A stretch of 64,000 nucleotides of DNA from positions 27,472,008-27,536,007 of the forward strand of contig NC_049984.1 of assembly GCF_000003815.2 (NCBI RefSeq). Direction: 5' to 3'. Under the pieces are notes generated by a model that ran no database searches, was not told the origin of the DNA, and worked only from the letters and a program-made list of their open reading frames with translations. Positions 57,746 through 64,000 of this stretch are shown in pieces; positions within the stretch are counted from its first letter, which is position 1, and each line of letters starts with the position of its first letter. The translations under genes were made by a program, and so were the position numbers. Source of the stretch: Branchiostoma floridae (lineage: Eukaryota; Chordata; Leptocardii; Amphioxiformes; Branchiostomatidae).

Positions 57746-57977
57746 TTACTCGTCCATGAGGTCTACATCCAGGTCGTTTTCTTCCTCCTCCTCTGTATCC
57801 CCCTTGTGAAGGTAGTTGTCCAGCCATTTGTCGAATGTGATTCGCTTCATTCCCTTGACGACAACACCAGCAAACTCTTTTCCGAACATCAAGCGCCTGC
57901 CTGGAGTCGGTAGGTACACTCGCTCTTCGCTGATTTTCTGCCGCATTGAGTGTATGTCTGCCTCTGAGGATTTGATT
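57746..57977 (-). CDS. 3'-terminal exon of an unrecognised gene, convergent with the RecQ fragment
   Basis: After an AG acceptor-like site near 57978 the frame reads IKSSEADIHSMRQKISEERV, then PGRRLMFGKEFAGVVVKGMK and an acidic end (DTEEEEENDLDVDLMDE) to a stop at 57746. The composition looks protein-like and distinct from the opposite strand. Its stop lies 40 bases from the RecQ stop, tail to tail. Such a pair could be two genes of one element. Upstream exons are not identified; an N gap lies 0.46 kb away. Family unknown. Confidence 0.35.
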
Positions 57978-58009
57978 CTGAGGTGTCATTTCCCAAGTAC
58001 AGTCCCATG

Positions 58010-58434
58010 ACGTTATCACACAACACCTCGCCCAGTCAAATGGGTATCGCACCACAGTTTAAAGGTCCCACTACAACCACTCCAGTTGCCACGTCCCCAG
58101 GAGCCATACCAAAGTCATCACAAGCTACAGTAATACAGATAGATACAGTCAATACTCAGCCATGGCTCCGACACAATATGCACAGTACCCATCAGATCTA
58201 GTGCTACTGCTGGCCCTCGAAGCCTTCCACAGCCGTGCGCAGGCTTAGGCCTGGATGGCTGCCCAGGAGGTGAAGTTGTCCCACTTTCCAGAGGATGTCA
58301 ACGACGCGATTACTGAAGAGGAAGAAAAGATCTGGAGATCGAGGAGATTGCTGACTGCTGACCACCCAGATTAGATGCTCCGGCTATTCCACCCATGGAG
58401 ACCAATCCACTTCGCTGCGCTCCCTAAACATTCC
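58010..58434. other. Unassigned stretch before the gap
   Basis: Several stop-interrupted plus-strand frames (for example TTTTPVATSPGAIPKSSQAT) have Thr/Pro-rich or Glu-rich composition, as in degraded gag-like sequence. There is no motif to name. Confidence 0.25.
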
Positions 58435-58534
58435 NNNNNNNNNNNNNNNNNNNNNNNNNNNNNNNNNNNNNNNNNNNNNNNNNNNNNNNNNNNNNNNNNN
58501 NNNNNNNNNNNNNNNNNNNNNNNNNNNNNNNNNN
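58435..58534. other. Assembly gap (100 N)
   Basis: Exactly 100 N, so a gap of unknown true size. Confidence 0.99.
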
Positions 58535-59094
58535 ACGATGATTCAGAAGAAAGGATGCCCCAGAAGAAGACCACTGATAAACGGTCGCGATCGGGGTTAC
58601 TCCACGTAATGTATGCATCATGTATGCGCTGGAGAAGCTTTAATTCTAATGGACTGGGAGATGCACAGGTGGAATCATTGGCAACCAGAGCTCAGTGGAG
58701 GCGAGGCCAGCAAAAGCCGTGCCACTGATGTTAATATGTCTCCACACGTCAGCTGCATGACTGGAAGAACAGAAGCCTGTCCTGGAAGAAGTACGAGAGG
58801 AGAAGAACTACTAAGGGGCCGTACAATCTCCGAACCAAGAAATAAAGATGAAATAAACACTAGAAACACCCGGTGGTTTGTGGCCAGATGATTTTTTGTA
58901 GGTGACGGGCTCTACCATTGGAAGATAAACCATACCAAATATATTGCATACAATCAACTCACACAACAGTATTAGGCGAAGTAAAACGGCAGAATGACTG
59001 CTGGGTGTTAAAAAAAATTTCACATGGTTCTATACAAAATATTTCACATAGTTCTAGAGAGAGAGGTACCAATTAAAAAAAAGTACCGTCCAGG

Positions 59095-59465
59095 TTCAGC
59101 AGATTTTAACTGATGACAGTCGAAGGTGCATTATTTTAGACCTTGTAGGAGATAATCTTTTTTTTTTGTCAATACGCACCAAATCATTTTTTTAAAGATT
59201 TGAAAGAAGAAATATCTTCTTTTGATATAAGCAATGAGTCTCATGCTCATCCTAATTAGTGATTTCAACACAGTTCAAAATGCTCCTGTGGATAGATGGT
59301 GCACAATAACATAATTATCACCCTCAGGCACTTGGACATGTTGGATGCAATATTGGAACTAAAATGGAAATTAGATCTGCATGATGCTTGGCGATTTAGG
59401 AATCCAAAGTCTGTAAGGTACACCTGGCGTCGTGGGATTTAAGCTAGTAGGTTTGATTATTTTCT
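59095..59465 (+). pseudogene. Tx1-like LINE endonuclease fragment
   Basis: Plus-strand pieces in order: RRCIILDLVGDN, LISDFNTVQNAPVDR (the GDFN block) and KLDLHDAWRFRNPKSVRYTW followed by RRGI, a stop, and ASRFDYF. The LINE at 42-46 kb has the same order: GRWILLDV, VGDFNTVLNSDMDR, LDLIDIYRHKNA-x-RRYTWRR and ASRIDYF. This is an older relative or another Tx1-like family, riddled with stops. Nothing of the reverse transcriptase remains nearby. Confidence 0.65.
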
Positions 59466-59879
59466 AATTTTATTTTCGTTGCATAACAGCGTAAATGTTG
59501 TATAGCCGACGAATTCCTGTCAGATTACAATTTAATCTCACTGTCCTTCGTGACTGCAGACTTTTCCCGTGGGCCAGGGTATTGGCGATCAAACCAATCC
59601 GTTCAGGCGTTCTCATCGACAAATTTTCTGCTTTCTTTTCGAAAACAATGTCGGCACTGCAAACCCACAAATACTTTGGGATGCCGCTAAATGCATCTTT
59701 CGAGGATCGATGTTGCATCGAATTCTCCAGTTACAAAAATATACTACGAAACTGAAATTAATACTGTTATATGTTTGGGTTTGCAGCTTACAGCACTGGA
59801 AGTTAAGGAGAATGCAAAACTCCCGTATACGAGTAGGAAAGCGGAGTCTGGTGAAAAAACATATAAGATACTTCATTGA

Positions 59880-60770
59880 CTTGACTATTCTGTGAAAGGT
59901 ACGATAGTAAGGGCAGTTAGCGACACCCTACCAGATGTCGTCGTCGCAATACCCTACTTCATAAACAAGGCAATGATGAAGTTCATAAGCGTCGCCAGGC
60001 TGAGCTCAGATCTGTCCCGACACCCTGGAGCTGAAACTCGTGAACACTGTCCTTGCGTCAAATATGGACACAAATGGAAAAATGGAGATGGTAGAGAAGA
60101 TCCTTCGCCGTTTGCTGACAACAGTCCAGTGTAAGTTAAATCATGTGTTGATACTTGATGGATGCTATAATTATTGCAAATCACGAGTAAGTAACTGGTG
60201 CTGACTGTTACATTTTACTATTTGTGTATTCATTTGAAACTCGATACATATTGCTATACTGCGAATCGTGATGTGCTGGCCTTATTTCCATGTGTACATT
60301 TTGTACAAGGTCAGCACAGCCAGGAAAATATGTTTTTCCTTCTGCTGCACTCCTTTTGATCACCTATCTCTCGGGAACTGAATAAATACACCACGAACTC
60401 TTGAATTTCATGTTACGGTGAATGTATTTACACTAAATGTGGTTGGTTGATGGGTTGGTTGGTTGTTGACAAACCGTCTCATAGAATTGTGTTTTGTTAC
60501 GTCTTTTCTACTTTCCCAAACTCTTTTCATATTTTTTTTTCAGAATGCAGAGCCATGCGCTGTACAACATAAAGGCGGGAGGGGAGACTGTTCGACCAGC
60601 GGCAAGAATACGAGTTGCTAGCAGTTGACATCCTGGATGCTGCTGAGAGAAGACCGAAGATAGTCCCTGACATACTTTTGACTTTGTATACCTGTCAACA
60701 CCATTCAGCCAATTTTCTCAATTTCTGTGCGTCTGTCAAGCTGGTACTTTTAATAAAGAATTGAGAATTG
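59880..60770 (+). other. Possible 3' exons with a polyadenylation signal
   Basis: A segment ending at GTGTAAGTT near 60131 and a later one starting after TTTTTTTTCAG near 60543 have splice-like borders. The second includes LFDQRQEYELLAVDILDAAE followed by RRPKIVPDI, and an AATAAA-type signal lies near 60753. Frames are short and partly interrupted. No family is recognised. Confidence 0.25.
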
Positions 60771-61110
60771 ACAGTTTCATTCCTGTTTGAATATTAGGCT
60801 AGTGTAATATCAGATCTGCGACCCTACGTGTTTTAAACGGGAAATTGTCAAGACTTATGTTGTTGTGTCAGGAAGCCCATATATTTTACCAATTTTTTTT
60901 TTCCTGTAAAACATGCGGCGGTTGGTAACACCGAGCTCGAGTAGTTTTTCAAAAGTTTTTTTTGTTTCTGTAAAGCATTGTGGCGGTACGAAGTACGTTT
61001 TTGAGAGGGCATATCGTGACCCCGCGCGGGAATACAGTAGGCAAAACGTCAGAGGCATGTTTTGGCGCCGGGGACAAACCAGGCATTGCACTTCCGGACT
61101 GGTTTTACAG

Positions 61111-61134
61111 CCCCCCCCCCCCCCCCCTTTTTTT
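61111..61134. repeat. C17-T7 homopolymer tract
   Basis: Seventeen C followed by seven T. Such tracts can form G-quadruplexes on the other strand and are prone to sequencing error. Confidence 0.9.
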
Positions 61135-63000
61135 AAGAAAGGCCGACAATCCCAGTGTGTCGCAGTAATCCTGTTTTCTCTTTTCAAAACTGTATTGGAC
61201 GACCATGGAATACCCAACTAGTCTGGTATCCAGACGTAGAATACTTTAGCATGCAATTGTTTATCCATAATTTTATTTTAATATACTGGCAGTGTACAAT
61301 TTTAAGGGGCAAAAACATAAATATGGAGTATTTGTCTTTATAATCATAGGCAAAGGGGATCATCAAGACTGATCATCATCCCATTTAAGGATGTGGTCAG
61401 TCTTACAACTAATGACAAACAAGAAATCTGCAGGCTGCAAGCGGAGGCATCACAAGCTGTAGGTAGTCTGATTGGTCTGGGAAACAGTTAACCCAAAAAG
61501 ACACCTTCATCACTGAAGTGCGCAACATCATAACAGAGGAGATGAAGATGGATTCCCAAACAACAACGTAGGAAAGGCTGGCATCGACATACGCAATTGA
61601 TGCATCGTGAACAAAAGTGGTAAGATTTTATTAAGACAATGACGTACATGACCGTCCTATCTTCCTGACGAGTTCAAAGTGATTGCCAGTACAATGATTG
61701 CAAAAGATACGAAAATGTCCAATGTACAGTGTAGTGGAACATGAAAAGTAGTAATGTAGTAGTATCCAGTATTTGATCATACTGCTGCTGGGGTCAAATT
61801 TCAAATACTAAATATCATATGTTGTATGCATTTGGAAACTGCATGTCACACAATATTATCATTACACGTTTTGCAGGGCCTACACACTGGTCAGCTCTCC
61901 AGCTCTAGGGCCAACATACTTCGAATAAGATTTTATTACTGTTGAAAAATTGTATTTGTTACATCTATCTTAGGAGATAGCCTGTGTAGTCCCTTGCAAA
62001 CAAGTCTAGTCTAGATTATTATTATCTTCATAAAACTTATATTTTCTTGCGGTATGTCGAATGGCTAGGAATACCGGGCATTACTATTAGGAAGACTTGA
62101 AACAGTTTTATCATGAGATAACAAGAGATGTCATCATACCGTACCAGCTGGAGATGACAGTGACATTGATACTGCCATAGACACAATTCTCCATGCCATC
62201 ACGGAGTTGCCACACAACCAGGTATACATGTTCCTGTTTGATCTTACATATATTACGTGATCTTGTGTATTTTAAAATTGTATATCACATTTTAATGTTG
62301 ATCAATGTTTATCTGTTTTCATGATAAAAATACCGCTGAATCGCTGATGCTGAAAATGTCAAAAGTTAATTGATTGTCCCTTACAGAATTAACATGTTTT
62401 ATGGAAAAAAATATTGGAGTTACTTCAAAGTAGAAATGCTGCATAGCAAGATATCTTTCCTTGCAAACATAACGATATTGTGTAGAGTCCTGTAATATAA
62501 TAAACAACTAGAGTTCAACGAACCCATCTCTTCGCCAAATAATCATGCCTTTATTCAAGACTTTAAGGTCTTATTCATGTATTACTAAATCATGCCTTTA
62601 TTTAAGACTTTAAGGTCTTATTCATGTATTACTAAATAGTACCTACCCCCAAACCCCACAAATGCTACCAAAACAAGACCTGATTGTACAAGATGACCTG
62701 ATAGCACCCCTGGTCAATCAGAATTTCAAGCTTTTCAGTGTCCAGCTCACGGCTTGTCAGTGTTTCCTCCAGCAAAAACATCTGTCAAACAGATGTGTCC
62801 ATAGATATAGGTCAAGTGAGATACATGTATATACAAAACAGTTTATTTCTGTTAATTGGCCACTGATTACAATTAAATGCATCTTTCCATGTAGATTATT
62901 ATTTTAAGTACTCATTCTATCTACATACCAAAAAATCCTGATGATCCGTCAACACGTTCTCGAGTTATTCTCGTTCAAAGTTTGAAAGGAAATCGGTGCC
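61135..63000. other. AT-rich stretch without a recognised gene
   Basis: Only short frames without recognisable motifs. It includes the 47-bp tandem repeat listed separately. Confidence 0.5.
62541..62634. repeat. 47-bp unit repeated twice in tandem
   Basis: 62541-62587 and 62588-62634 are almost identical (starting AATCATGCCTTTATT). Each has an internal inverted AGAC...GTCT block around TTTAAG. Confidence 0.9.
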
Positions 63001-63109
63001 TGCAGTTCCCAAAAAGCCGCTAGGGGGTCCAAACTCACAGCACTTACTCTCTGCCCCAAGGGCTATCTACCACTCAAAAATCATGACCACAGCATATCCA
63101 AAACACGAA

Positions 63110-63580
63110 GTGTCAAAAATAAAAGTTTTGCTGCAGTACCTTAGGCAGTCACTAGGGGGCCCATTATCGAACTTGACCTTCGTTTTCTTGACCCCCACCC
63201 ACCTACCAAATATCATCAGGATCCATTCAAGGGTTCTCGAGTTATCTTGCATACAGACAAACGCACTTACATACAAATCCCGCTACAGCGCCGTAGGTAA
63301 GAGCCAGGTAAACCATTTTCGCACTTGACCTTCCTCTCCAAAACCGCTACACACCTACCAAGTTTCTTGAAAATCGCCCAGCTAGATTTTGACTTATGCT
63401 GCCCAAAACAAACTGCAAAAAACATACCAAGCTCGCTGCAGTACCGTAGGAAAACGCCAGGTAAACTGTTTTCGAACTTGGCATTCCTTTCGACAACCGC
63501 TACACACCTACCAAAAATCACAAAGTTCCATCCACAATTTCTCGAGTTATATGCTGTTGACCTACATACAGACCCAAGTC
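63110..63580. repeat. Three diverged copies of an about 150-bp repeat
   Basis: Each unit has, in order, a GCTGCAGTACCKTAGG-like start, a CGAACTTGACCTTC-like block, CACCTACCAA, and in some copies TCTCGAGTTAT. Units start near 63129, 63284 and 63439. This is a degenerate, probably dispersed repeat with no gene. Confidence 0.6.
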
Positions 63581-63759
63581 GAGCAAAAACATACTCTTCT
63601 TGGCGAAGAGAAAAATTCTATACACTTCACAGGCTATACAGGTTAACAGGAATGTGCAACATCCATTTGTGAAAGGAGAGGGACACGTCGAGGCCGTTGC
63701 GATATTTGTATGACAACTATACAGCTTTTGCAAGCAGCGTGGCCATTACATACGGCAAG

Positions 63760-64000
63760 AGAAGTTAAAGCTCATGAAAAGCTTGAAAGCAACCTTTGCA
63801 GACTCGTACGATCATGGAGTGAACAGGATTCCAGCTGAGGACCCTACAGAACCCTTCACCGTTCGTGCCTGTGCCTTCGTCAGATACGAGGAGCTGTCTG
63901 AAGCACACAGAGACAAACTATCAAGCATTGGATCAATGTCTGGTTTCACGGAAACACATAAGAAGGGTTCCTTACCATCCAAGACATCCAGCCAGCCACT
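63760..64000 (+). CDS. Partial open exon running off the window
   Basis: A plus-strand frame open to the window end reads KLMKSLKATFADSYDHGVNR, then DPTEPFTVRACAFVRYEELS and LSSIGSMSGFTETHKKGSLP. The low stop density and hydrophilic mixed composition look like real protein. No ATG or splice border is clear. Family unknown; element origin is possible given the surroundings. Confidence 0.35.

Overview
This is a gene-poor, transposon-rich stretch of an invertebrate animal genome, most likely a lancelet (amphioxus, Branchiostoma). The evidence is small phased exons with GT-AG introns, a vertebrate-like TM9SF4 exon series, a Tx1/L1-type LINE, decayed Mutator-like, hAT, pogo and Ty3/gypsy pieces, and an intact, intron-containing RAG1-like gene. 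The species call is inference. Three assembly gaps are present (6193-6292, 32891-33652, 58435-58534).

Layout. 1-4.8 kb: mostly non-coding, with a 38-bp perfect palindrome and dispersed repeats. 4.8-6.2 kb (+): four exons of a TM9SF4-like gene that runs into a gap. 6.3-12 kb: decayed elements (gypsy gag, Mutator-like transposase, a fragment of a DDE-like family) and a small bHLH open frame. 12-14 kb: a solo LTR beside a decayed element protein. 14-18 kb (-): exon blocks of an unrecognised gene. 18-31 kb: fossils of hAT, gypsy, pogo, Mutator-like and LINE elements and two MITEs. 31-34 kb: duplicated exon-like segments, two spliced terminal exons of an unknown gene, and a gap.

34.1-38.7 kb (-) is the main finding. 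Ten exons join in phase, without a stop, into a 1085-residue RAG1-like recombinase. It carries the RAG1 N-terminal zinc region, a RING finger, and positional equivalents of the RAG1 catalytic triad (D588, D663, E1044) and of the RAG1 core zinc ligands (C682, C685, H1018, H1023). No RAG2-like gene or terminal inverted repeats were recognised.

41.1-51.3 kb (-): a second transposase-like gene (candidate DDE domain plus C-terminal Cys-rich domain) whose frame joins over four exons but has one internal TAA. Its second intron holds an almost intact two-ORF Tx1/L1-like LINE whose reverse transcriptase lacks the YxDD box, apparently by an in-frame deletion. 52.7-55.5 kb (-): a Mutator-like transposase gene broken by two frameshifts and one stop. 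55.6-57.7 kb (+): a 5'-truncated RecQ-type helicase whose 3' end faces a short minus-strand exon. 58-64 kb: LINE endonuclease remnants, repeats and partial exons.

The region works mainly as a graveyard and nest of mobile elements. The RAG1-like gene is the only large recombinase that looks uninterrupted. No tRNA, rRNA or CRISPR array was seen.
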